The notes below the pieces were generated by a model. It had not been told where the DNA came from, did no database searches, and worked only from the letters and a program-made list of their open reading frames with translations. From contig DAIUAM010000006.1 in NCBI GenBank assembly GCA_036847185.1, positions 1 through 64,000 of the forward strand: 64,000 bases of DNA. The letters are read 5' to 3'. A program made the position numbers and the translations under genes. The DNA is from UBA4738 sp002413305. Its GTDB lineage: Bacteria; Actinomycetota; UBA4738. Shown here in pieces: positions 9,114 to 16,533 of the stretch (position 1 is its first letter; the number at the start of each line of letters is the position of its first letter).

Positions 9114-10373
9114 CTACGGTTCGAACCGGCGGAGGGCCAGGACGGCGTTCTGGCCACCGAACCCGAAGGAGTTCGAGAGGGCCAGCCGGACCTCCGTCCG
9201 GCGGGCCTGCTTCGGCACGTAGTCGAGGTCGCACTCGTCGCCGGGGTTCTCGAGGTTCACGGTGGGGGGGATGATGCCCTCCCGGATGGCCAGGGCGGCC
9301 ACCGCAGCCTCCACCGCGCCTGCCGCCCCCAGCATGTGGCCGGTCATGGACTTCGTGGACGACACTGCCACCCGGTAGGCGTGGTCGCCGAGCGCCTTCT
9401 TGATGGCCTTGGTCTCCGCGGCGTCGTTGAGCTGGGTGGAGGTCCCGTGCGCGTTGACGTAGTCGACGGCGTCCGGCAGCTCGCCGGCGTCCTCCAGGCA
9501 CGCGAGCATGGCCTGGATGGCTCCCAGGCCCTCGGGCTCCGGCGCGGTGATGTGGTAGGCGTCGGCAGACGCCCCGTAGCCGGCCACTTCGGCGTAGATC
9601 CGGGCACCGCGTCCCACCGCGCGTTCGGCCTCCTCCAGCACCAGGCAGCAGGCTCCCTCCGACAGGACGAACCCGTCACGGTCCCGGTCGAACGGCCGCG
9701 AGGCCGTGGACGGTTCGGGGTTCCGCGACAGCGCGTGCATCTGCGCGAAGCCCGCCACGGTGAGGGGCAGGATGGTCGCCTCGGTGCCTCCCGCGATGCA
9801 CACCTCGGCCATGCCGTCGCGGATGGCCATGGCGGCCTCGCCGACCGCGTGGGCGCCGGCCGCGCAGGCCGTCACGATGCATTCGTTGGGGCCGGTGAAG
9901 CCGAACGCCATCGCCACGTGCCCCGCGGAGGCGTTCGGCATGAGCATGGGAACCATGAACGGGCTGACCCGGTCGGCGCCCCTGTCGAGGAACACCCTGT
10001 GCTGTTCGAGCAGGCTCCCCAGCCCGCCGATGCCGGTCGAAAGGAACACGCCGGTCCGGGCCCTGTCCACCGAGGGCTCGCCGGCGTCCTTCCAGGCCAG
10101 CTTCGAAGCCGCCACGGCGAAGTGCGTGGCCCGGTCGGTCCGTTTCGCTTCCTTGGGCGTGACCCAGTCCTCCGGGGCGAACGGTTTCACCTCGCCGGCG
10201 ATGTGCACGGGCAGGTCCGACGTGTCGAACCTTTCGATCCGGGAGATCCCCGACCGGCCGGAGACCAGGGCGCCCCAGAAGTCGTCCAGCCCGATGCCCA
10301 CCGGGCTCACCGGGCCGATGCCGGTGAGCACGACCCGGCGGCGCTCCCCGTTTCGTCCTGCGGAACCGGGCAT
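9114..10373 (-). CDS. fabF: Beta-ketoacyl-ACP synthase II
   Basis: FabF condenses malonyl-ACP with acyl-ACP in type II fatty-acid elongation. The 419-residue thiolase-fold protein has the active-site Cys170 (TACAAGAH) and the two catalytic histidines in NAHGTST and SMTGHMLGAAG, giving the Cys-His-His triad. The ATG at 10373 (MPGSAGRNG) is 2 bases after the acpP stop; the longer frame upstream is the antisense-type reading of acpP. It is the last gene of the minus-strand fab operon, in the common acpP-fabF order. Confidence 0.96.
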   Translation of the reverse strand: MPGSAGRNGERRRVVLTGIGPVSPVGIGLDDFWGALVSGRSGISRIERFDTSDLPVHIAGEVKPFAPEDWVTPKEAKRTDRATHFAVAASKLAWKDAGEPSVDRARTGVFLSTGIGGLGSLLEQHRVFLDRGADRVSPFMVPMLMPNASAGHVAMAFGFTGPNECIVTACAAGAHAVGEAAMAIRDGMAEVCIAGGTEATILPLTVAGFAQMHALSRNPEPSTASRPFDRDRDGFVLSEGACCLVLEEAERAVGRGARIYAEVAGYGASADAYHITAPEPEGLGAIQAMLACLEDAGELPDAVDYVNAHGTSTQLNDAAETKAIKKALGDHAYRVAVSSTKSMTGHMLGAAGAVEAAVAALAIREGIIPPTVNLENPGDECDLDYVPKQARRTEVRLALSNSFGFGGQNAVLALRRFEP

Positions 10374-10375
10374 CG

Positions 10376-10627
10376 CTACGCGGCCACCCCCAGCTTCTCC
10401 GCGACCAGCTGGATGGCCTGGCCGACCGTCTTCACGCCCTCCATCTCCTCCTCGGGGATGCTGACGCCGAACTCCTCCTCGAGGGCCAGCACCGCCTCCA
10501 CCAGGTCCAGCGAGTCCGCGTCCAGGTCCTCCTGGAACCTCGACGCCGGCGTCACCTGGTCCTCCGGGACGGAGAGGTTCTCCGCCAGGATCGAACACAC
10601 CTTCCCTTGCAGTTCGGCCATGTCCAT
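10376..10627 (-). CDS. acpP: Acyl carrier protein
   Basis: ACP carries growing acyl chains on a phosphopantetheine arm. The acidic 83-residue protein has the attachment Ser39 in the DADSLDLVE motif. An AAGGAGG ribosome site is 10 bases before the first ATG, which favours it over the ATG two codons later. It sits between fabG and fabF in the fab operon, so its partners are FabD, FabH, FabG and FabF encoded next to it. AcpS, which would modify it, is not in the window. Confidence 0.97.
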   Translation of the reverse strand: MDMAELQGKVCSILAENLSVPEDQVTPASRFQEDLDADSLDLVEAVLALEEEFGVSIPEEEMEGVKTVGQAIQLVAEKLGVAA

Positions 10628-10676
10628 CGTGTCGCTTCCTCCTTCCCAGCTCGATTCCCGCTCGTCTCGTCGGCGC

Positions 10677-11420
10677 TCAGGCCGACAGCCCTCCGTCCAC
10701 GACGATGACCGCGCCGTTGACGTAGCTCGCCTCCGACCGTGCCAGGAAGGCGATCACGGCCGCGATCTCCTCCGGCGTGCCGAACCGCCGCATGGGCGTC
10801 ATCTCGAGGTAGCGCCGCTTCAGGTCCTCCGGCGTCCCGGAGGTCATGGCGGTCTCCACGAACCCCGGGCACACCGCGTTCACGGTGATCCCTCGACCGC
10901 CCACCTCGCGGGCCAACGATTTCGTCATGCCGACCATGCCCGCCTTCGACGCCGCGTATGCCGCCTGGCCGGGATTCCCCATCAGGGCGGCCACCGAGGC
11001 AACGTTTACGATCCGCCCCCACCGAGCCTTCAGCATGGCAGGGAGGGCTCGCCGGACGCACAGGAACGCCCCAGTCAGGTTCGTCGACAGCGTGGCGTCC
11101 CAGGTAGGCATGGGGTAGCGGATGGCCAGGCCGTCCTTGGTGAACCCGGCGTTGTTCACGAGCACCCGAACCGGTCCCAGCTCGGCTTCGGTCCGGCCGA
11201 ACGCGTCCTCGATCGACGCCTCGTCCCGGACGTCCATCGGGACCGGGATGGCTTCGGCACCCTCCGCCCGGGCCTTGGCCACGGCCTCCTCCGCGCCGTC
11301 CGCATCGGACCGGTACCCGACCGAGACGGCGAAGCCCGCCCGAGCCAGCGCTAGGGCGGACGCCCGTCCGATGCCCTTCGCCGCGCCGGTGACCAACGCG
11401 ACCGTCCGTTCCTCAGGCAT
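10677..11420 (-). CDS. fabG: 3-oxoacyl-ACP reductase
   Basis: FabG is the NADPH-dependent reductase of the fatty-acid elongation cycle. The 247-residue short-chain dehydrogenase has the nucleotide motif TGAAKGIG near residue 12, NNAG, and the catalytic Tyr155/Lys159 in YAASK with Ser about 13 residues earlier. The ATG overlaps the end of fabH by 8 bases, and GGGGAG lies upstream of it. Its place between fabH and acpP supports a FabG role over the many other SDR enzymes. Confidence 0.94.
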   Translation of the reverse strand: MPEERTVALVTGAAKGIGRASALALARAGFAVSVGYRSDADGAEEAVAKARAEGAEAIPVPMDVRDEASIEDAFGRTEAELGPVRVLVNNAGFTKDGLAIRYPMPTWDATLSTNLTGAFLCVRRALPAMLKARWGRIVNVASVAALMGNPGQAAYAASKAGMVGMTKSLAREVGGRGITVNAVCPGFVETAMTSGTPEDLKRRYLEMTPMRRFGTPEEIAAVIAFLARSEASYVNGAVIVVDGGLSA

Positions 11421-12438
11421 CAGCTGCTCCCCGTTCGGCGGGCGGGCCGGCGGTCCACCGGATGAGGTTCGCACCGTACGCGAACCCCGCCCCGAAGGCC
11501 ACCGTCAGCACGACGTCGCCAGCGTGCAGCCGCCCGGCGCGCCAGGCCCGATCGAGGGCGATGGGGATCGACGCGGCCGACGTGTTTCCCACCTCGGCGA
11601 TGTCCAGCACGACCCGTGCCGGATCGATGCCCAGCCGCTTGCCGACGGAGCCGATGATCCGAGCGTTCGCCTGATGGGCGACCACCAGGTCAACGTCGGA
11701 GGCGCCCAGTCCGGACTTCTCCAGGAGCTGACCGCAAGCGTTCGACATGCCGACCACGGCCTGCCGGAAGACGCTCTGGCCGTCGGTCATGTGGATGGTG
11801 TGCAGCGTGCCGCCCGCCGTCTCGGCCGTGGTCGGCAGCTCGGACCCGCCGGCGGGGATCGTCAGCACCTTGCGCTGGCTCCCGTCCAGGGCCATGACCG
11901 AATCGATCACGCCGGGCTCGTCAGCCGGCTCCAGCAGCGCGGCGCCGGCACCGTCGCCGAACAGCACGCAGGTGGTTCGATCCTGCATGTTCAGGACCCG
12001 GGAGAGCACCTCGGCCCCGATCACCAGCACGCGGTCTGCCGCCCCTGCCCGGATCTGCGCGGACCCCACGGCCAGGGCGTAGACGAACCCGGCGCACGCC
12101 GCGTTCAGGTCGAAGGCGGCGCACGTCATGCCCATGAGGTCCTGCACGAAGGCGGCCGCGGCGGGGAGCGGCCGGTCGGGCGTGCAGGTGGCCACGATCA
12201 GCAGGTCGACCGATCCGGGGGACGCGCCGGCGGCCTCCAGGGCGCGCGTGCCGGCGTCGGCGGACAGCGTCGACGTGGTCTCGCCCTCACCCACGAAGTG
12301 CCGCGCGTGGATGCCCGTTCGATCCGCGATCCATTCGTCCGACGTATCCAGGAAGGATTCGAACCACGAGTTGGGGACCAGCCGCGAGGGCAGCGCCGAA
12401 CCGATCCCGGCGATCCTCGCGTAGCGCGCTTCCGTCAC
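11413..12438 (-). CDS. fabH: Beta-ketoacyl-ACP synthase III
   Basis: FabH starts fatty-acid synthesis by condensing an acyl-CoA primer with malonyl-ACP. The 341-residue protein has Cys115 (NAACAGF), the His of VAHQANARI and the Asn of EVGNTSAAS, the Cys-His-Asn triad of the family. The GTG start overlaps the stop of the upstream biotinyl-like gene in a 4-base GTGA, implying coupled translation. The 60 residues added by the longer open frame are low-complexity Arg/Gly and were rejected. Primer preference (straight or branched) cannot be read from the sequence. Confidence 0.95.
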   Translation of the reverse strand: MTEARYARIAGIGSALPSRLVPNSWFESFLDTSDEWIADRTGIHARHFVGEGETTSTLSADAGTRALEAAGASPGSVDLLIVATCTPDRPLPAAAAFVQDLMGMTCAAFDLNAACAGFVYALAVGSAQIRAGAADRVLVIGAEVLSRVLNMQDRTTCVLFGDGAGAALLEPADEPGVIDSVMALDGSQRKVLTIPAGGSELPTTAETAGGTLHTIHMTDGQSVFRQAVVGMSNACGQLLEKSGLGASDVDLVVAHQANARIIGSVGKRLGIDPARVVLDIAEVGNTSAASIPIALDRAWRAGRLHAGDVVLTVAFGAGFAYGANLIRWTAGPPAERGAADA

Positions 12439-12791
12439 GGGCGCCGCTCCGGGCGGATCGGCCGCGGCGCGTCGTCCAGCCAGACCAGCGGCTGGCCGGC
12501 CATCACCGGCTCGCCTTCGCGGACCAGCACGCCCGCCACCCGGCCCTCCACCGGCGAGCAGACCTCGACGGTGATCGAACCCTGCTCGATCAGTGCCACC
12601 GGCTGCCCGGCGGCGACCCACTCGGAGCCGTCGTGGAATCGAACGGGAGGCAGGTGGCGGATGCGCCCCGGGCCGGGGGCGACGAGCAGCCGGAACCCGA
12701 AACCGCTCCCGGTCTCACCGAGGAGGTGTGGCTCCTGCTGGGCGGTCATGTCGAGAGGCTCCTGCGGCGCGGTCACGTTCGGGGCGTTCAT
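12435..12791 (-). CDS. Biotinyl/lipoyl-like domain protein lacking the attachment lysine
   Basis: A 118-residue protein whose C-terminal 70 residues read as the second half of a biotinyl or lipoyl domain (VEGRVAGVLVREGEPVMAGQ, PLVWLD). In biotin carboxyl carrier proteins the turn is EAMKM; here it reads EQGSI at 69-73, so the modified Lys is replaced by Ser72. It therefore cannot carry biotin in the normal way. It sits between fabD and fabH, overlapping both by 4 bases (ATGA and GTGA), and has a GGAGGAGG ribosome site, so it is translated with the fatty-acid enzymes. A structural or ACC-regulating role is speculation. Confidence 0.7.
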   Translation of the reverse strand: MNAPNVTAPQEPLDMTAQQEPHLLGETGSGFGFRLLVAPGPGRIRHLPPVRFHDGSEWVAAGQPVALIEQGSITVEVCSPVEGRVAGVLVREGEPVMAGQPLVWLDDAPRPIRPERRP

Positions 12792-13738
12792 CGGTCCTCC
12801 TCCAGCGTCCCCTCCTGGGCCGGCCGGAGCTCCGCGGCCAGCGCCGCGGCGTCCTCCGGCGCCCCCACGAGCTGCACGGAGCCCCGCGGAGCGGCCCGTC
12901 GGGCCAGCTTACCAAGAACGTCGCCCGGGCCCGCCTCGACGAAGACGTCGACGCCCATGTCGACCATCGACCGGAGCGTCTGGTCCCATCGGACGGGAGA
13001 CGAGACGTGGCGTCCCAACAGATCTCGGAGGACCAGGGGCTGGGTGGTGGGCTTGCCGGAGGCGTTCGGTATCACGGGGAAGGCGGGCGTCCGGAAGCTG
13101 ACCCGCGAGATCGCCTCCCTCACTGGCTGGACGGCCAGGTCCATGAGCGGCGAATGGAAGGCCCCGGCGACCTGCAGGCGAAGCGCTTTCGCGCCCCGGT
13201 TCCTCGCCAGCTCCTCGGCCTTCTCGATAGCGGTCTTCGAGCCCGACAGCACGGTCTGCCTCGGGCCGTTCTCGTTGGCCACCGCCAGCACGTCACCGCG
13301 CCCCGCCACCTCGCACACCTCTCGCGCCTCCTCCGGCGACATGCCGATCAGCGCGGTCATGCCGCCGGGATTCTCCTCCGAGGCCCGCTGCATGGCCTGG
13401 GCCCGGACGACCAGCGTCCGCAGCCCGTCCTCGAAGGAGAGCGCGCCCGCGGCGACGAGGGCGGCGTATTCGCCGAGCGAGTGCCCGGCAGCGACGGCGA
13501 ACCGCACGTCCTCGCTCTGGAGCACCGCGTGGGCGGCGAGGTCGCAGGCGAACACGGCGGGCTGGACGACGTCGGTCCGGGCGAGCGATCCGGCGTCGCG
13601 GCTGGTGACGACGACGTCCCATCCCAGCAGCTCGGAGGCCCGTTCGAGGACGGCGCGCGACGCGGGATGGTTCGTCCAAGGGTCGGCCATGGCCGCGTAC
13701 TGGGATCCCTGGCCGGGGAACAGCAGCGCCAGACTCAC
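12788..13738 (-). CDS. fabD: Malonyl-CoA:ACP transacylase
   Basis: FabD moves malonyl from CoA to ACP to supply the condensing enzymes. The 316-residue protein begins with the canonical LALLFPGQGSQ and has the nucleophile Ser87 in GHSLGEY. The GTG at 13738 has GGAGGG six bases upstream and coincides with the start of homology; the longer frame is not supported. It is the first gene of the minus-strand fab operon, and its stop overlaps the next ATG. The 251-base gap to mreB on the other strand must hold both promoters. Confidence 0.95.
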   Translation of the reverse strand: MSLALLFPGQGSQYAAMADPWTNHPASRAVLERASELLGWDVVVTSRDAGSLARTDVVQPAVFACDLAAHAVLQSEDVRFAVAAGHSLGEYAALVAAGALSFEDGLRTLVVRAQAMQRASEENPGGMTALIGMSPEEAREVCEVAGRGDVLAVANENGPRQTVLSGSKTAIEKAEELARNRGAKALRLQVAGAFHSPLMDLAVQPVREAISRVSFRTPAFPVIPNASGKPTTQPLVLRDLLGRHVSSPVRWDQTLRSMVDMGVDVFVEAGPGDVLGKLARRAAPRGSVQLVGAPEDAAALAAELRPAQEGTLEEDR

Positions 13739-13989
13739 CCGTTCCCTCCACTTCGGAATGAGACCCGCGCGACTGCCCCTCCGGGCCATTGGGACGGTGT
13801 CATTGCCCGGGCAGCAGTCGTCGGGCCATCGGATCGGTGGCTCACGTTGTATCTAGACCGAAGCACGAAGGCATCGGTTACAAGCGTTCTCTCAACCTCC
13901 ACTGAAGCTCTGGACAATCGCGTGTCAAAAGCACATCTTCGCAGGCCAATGGGGTTGCCACCCCCTTGATTGTCCTGTAGAAAGAGGCG
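13739..13989. promoter_or_regulatory. Divergent promoter region between fabD and mreB
   Basis: No gene is seen in these 251 bases. It is the least GC-rich stretch nearby. For fabD, an AT-rich TCTAGATACAAC segment (reverse strand, about 13846-13857) is a possible -10 area. For mreB, TTGCCA followed by TGTAGA and then AAAGAGG leads into the ATG, and GGGGT/ACCCC makes a 5-bp hairpin at 13951-13964. None of these boxes is strong. Confidence 0.4.
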
Positions 13990-15069
13990 ATGCGCAGCGG
14001 CTGGTTACAGGGCGCGCCGTCCAAACCCACCCCCAAGCCGGAGGGTCTGACCGGGTTCCTCGGTCGCGACATGGCGGTGGATCTGGGGACCGCCAACACC
14101 CTGGTGTACGTACGTGGACGCGGGATCGTCCTGAACGAGCCCAGCGTCGTCGCCGTCAACACCGCGACCGGTGCGATCCTGGCCGTGGGGACCGAGGCGA
14201 AGCGGATGATCGGGCGCACGCCCGCCCACATCCGGGCGGTTCGCCCGCTCAAGGACGGCGTGATCGCCGACTTCGACATCACGGAGAAGATGCTCCGGTA
14301 CTTCATCCAGAAGGTGCATGTGCGCCGCTTCCTGGCCAAACCGCGGGTCGTGGTCTGCGTCCCGTCGGGGATCACCGGAGTGGAGCAGCGGGCGGTCGAG
14401 GAGGCCACGATCAGCGCGGGGGCGCGGGCCGCGTTCATCATCGAGGAGCCCATGGCGGCCGCCATCGGGGCCGGCCTGCCCATCCACGAACCCTCCGGGA
14501 ACATGGTGTGCGACATCGGAGGCGGAACCACCGAGGTCGCCGTGATCTCCCTCGGCGGGATCGTCACGTCGTCGTCCGTGCGGGTCGGAGGCGACGAGCT
14601 GGACGAGGCGATCATCACTTACGTGAAGAAGGAGTACTCGGTCGCCCTCGGCGAGCGAACCTCCGAGGCCATCAAGCTGGCCATCGGTTCGGCCTTCCCG
14701 ACCGTCGACGACATGATCGCGGAGATCAAGGGGCGTGACCTTGTGAGCGGCCTGCCGAAGACCATCCACATCACCGCCGAAGAGGTTCGCAAGGCCATCG
14801 AGGAGCCCGTCAACGCGATCATCGACGCGGTGAAGAACACCCTGGACCGCTGCCCGCCCGAGCTCTCGGCCGACGTGATGGACAAGGGCATCGTCCTCAC
14901 CGGCGGTGGGGCGTTGCTGAAGGGCATGGACGAGCGGCTGAAGCATGAGACGGGGATGCCGATCCATGTCGCCGAGAACCCGTTGTGGTGCGTGGCCATC
15001 GGCTCCGGGAAGTGCCTCGAGGAGTTCGAAGTCCTGAAACGGGTGCTGATCTCCTCCAGCCGAGGGTAG
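13990..15069 (+). CDS. mreB: Rod-shape-determining actin homologue MreB
   Basis: MreB polymerises under the membrane and guides lateral cell-wall synthesis. The 359-residue protein has the actin-fold phosphate loops MAVDLGTANT and CDIGGGTTEVA and the adenosine motif VLTGGGALLKG. About 28 residues precede the usual MreB start (near GRDMAVDLG); an AAAGAGG ribosome site supports the annotated ATG. It opens the operon mreB-mreC-mreD-mrdA-rodA, which points to elongasome-based rod growth, unlike the polar growth of many mycelial actinobacteria that lack MreB or use it differently. Confidence 0.96.
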   Translation: MRSGWLQGAPSKPTPKPEGLTGFLGRDMAVDLGTANTLVYVRGRGIVLNEPSVVAVNTATGAILAVGTEAKRMIGRTPAHIRAVRPLKDGVIADFDITEKMLRYFIQKVHVRRFLAKPRVVVCVPSGITGVEQRAVEEATISAGARAAFIIEEPMAAAIGAGLPIHEPSGNMVCDIGGGTTEVAVISLGGIVTSSSVRVGGDELDEAIITYVKKEYSVALGERTSEAIKLAIGSAFPTVDDMIAEIKGRDLVSGLPKTIHITAEEVRKAIEEPVNAIIDAVKNTLDRCPPELSADVMDKGIVLTGGGALLKGMDERLKHETGMPIHVAENPLWCVAIGSGKCLEEFEVLKRVLISSSRG

Positions 15070-15082
15070 GTTCTCAGGCGCC

Positions 15083-15916
15083 ATGGCGCTCCGGTCGCGC
15101 CCCCGCAACACCCGCCTCGTGGTGATCTCGCTCGTGATGATGAGCCTGCTCACGATTACGCTGGATTACCGCGGCGGCCAGTCCGGACCCTTCGAGGTCG
15201 CCGGCCGGGCTACCGTCGCCGTCGTCGGCGCCCTGCAGAACGGCGTGTCCAAGGTGGTCCGTCCTATCGGGGCGTTCTTCAGCGGGATCGCCCACGTGGC
15301 CTCGCTCCAGTCCGAGAATAACAAACTCAAGCGGCAGGTTGCCGACCTGCAACGCCGGACCGCCGAGCGGGTCTCGCTCGAACGCGAGAACCAGCGGCTG
15401 CTGGCTTTGGCTCACCTCGAGCAGACGCTGCAGCTCCACGGGGTGACGGCCACCGTGATCGGGGAGAGCGTTGGCAACTTCGAATGGTCGATCACGATCA
15501 ACCGGGGCTCGAGCTCCGGGGTGAAGGTCGACACCCCGGTCGTCACCGGCAACGGGCTGGTCGGCCATGTGATCGAGGTGACGCCCACCACCAGCAAGGT
15601 CCAGCTGATCATCGATCCGAGCTCGGCCGTGGCCGCCCGCCTGTCGAGCTCCGGCGAGACCGGGCTGCTGACGGGCCAGCGGGGCAAGGACCTCACCATG
15701 GACCTGATCAGCGTGGGCGCGAAGGTCTTCCCGAACGAACCGGTCGTTACCTCCGGCTACCAGGGCGGTCTGTACCCGCCCGACATCCCGGTCGGCTTCG
15801 TCTCCCACGTCTACCAGGCGCCGAACGACCTCACGAAGCTGATCTCGGTTCGCCCGGCAGTCGATTTCTCCTCGCTCGAGTTCGTCCTGGTCGTGACCGG
15901 CGGTTCGAGCGGGTAG
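15083..15916 (+). CDS. mreC: Rod-shape-determining protein MreC
   Basis: MreC links MreB filaments to the periplasmic or extracytoplasmic synthases. The 277-residue protein has a short basic cytoplasmic start, one membrane segment at about 14-30 (VVISLVMMSLLTITL), a coiled coil at about 72-112 with Leu/Lys heptads, then the paired beta-barrel domains with the family patterns NRGSSSGV and GLVGHV and a final VRPAVDFSSLEFVLVV. It begins 13 bases after mreB and precedes mreD. Confidence 0.93.
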   Translation: MALRSRPRNTRLVVISLVMMSLLTITLDYRGGQSGPFEVAGRATVAVVGALQNGVSKVVRPIGAFFSGIAHVASLQSENNKLKRQVADLQRRTAERVSLERENQRLLALAHLEQTLQLHGVTATVIGESVGNFEWSITINRGSSSGVKVDTPVVTGNGLVGHVIEVTPTTSKVQLIIDPSSAVAARLSSSGETGLLTGQRGKDLTMDLISVGAKVFPNEPVVTSGYQGGLYPPDIPVGFVSHVYQAPNDLTKLISVRPAVDFSSLEFVLVVTGGSSG

Positions 15917-15986
15917 CCGGGACGCCGACGTGACGCCGCGCTTTCCTTCGGTCCTGCCGCCCCCCGCCATCTCGGGGCCGACCCCA

Positions 15987-15992
15987 TAGACT
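15987..15992 (+). promoter_or_regulatory. -10 box TAGACT before mreD
   Basis: TAGACT ends 6 bases before the mreD ATG with no ribosome site in between, suggesting an internal, leaderless start within the mre operon. Confidence 0.4.
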
Positions 15993-15998
15993 GGGCCG

Positions 15999-16502
15999 AT
16001 GCGCCGGGCCCTCGGCTGGACCGTGGTCGTGCTGACCGCGCTCGTCCTGCAATCGACCGTCTTCGCCCAGATCAAGCTGGGCGGGACGAAGCCCGAGCTC
16101 GTGTACCTCGTGACGATCGTGCTCGCCTTCCTGGAGGGGCCCGCCTCGGGCGCGGTGGCGGGGTTCGGCGGCGGCATGGCGCAGGACTTCCTCCTGAACC
16201 AGCCGAAGGGCATCACGGCGCTCACCCTGACGCTCCTCGGGTACGGCGTCGGGCTGCTCCGGCAGTACGTGGTCACGCCCAGCCCGATCCTTCCCGTGGT
16301 GCTGGTCGGGGCCTCAACCACCGTGGGCGTGCTGTTCTACGGTGTGGTCCGGTTCCTGCTCGGCTTCAACCCCGGTGCGCTCTACCTCATCAAAGTGGCC
16401 GTCCTGGCCGGCGTGTACAACGCCATCCTCACGCCGCTGCTCTTCCCCCCGATCCGGCGCGTGGCGAAGGCCACCCGGGCGAACAAGGTGTTCCGATGGT
16501 GA
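15999..16502 (+). CDS. mreD: Rod-shape-determining membrane protein MreD
   Basis: MreD is a small integral membrane partner of MreC in the elongasome. The 167-residue protein is almost entirely hydrophobic with about five membrane segments, begins with the typical LGWTVVVLTALVLQSTVF and ends with a basic tail. Its position between mreC and the PBP2 gene is the best evidence, since MreD sequences diverge quickly. An 82-base gap separates it from mreC and contains a likely leaderless promoter. Confidence 0.85.
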   Translation: MRRALGWTVVVLTALVLQSTVFAQIKLGGTKPELVYLVTIVLAFLEGPASGAVAGFGGGMAQDFLLNQPKGITALTLTLLGYGVGLLRQYVVTPSPILPVVLVGASTTVGVLFYGVVRFLLGFNPGALYLIKVAVLAGVYNAILTPLLFPPIRRVAKATRANKVFRW

Positions 16503-16533
16503 CCCGGTTCGAGCGCGCCGAGGGGATCGTCCG

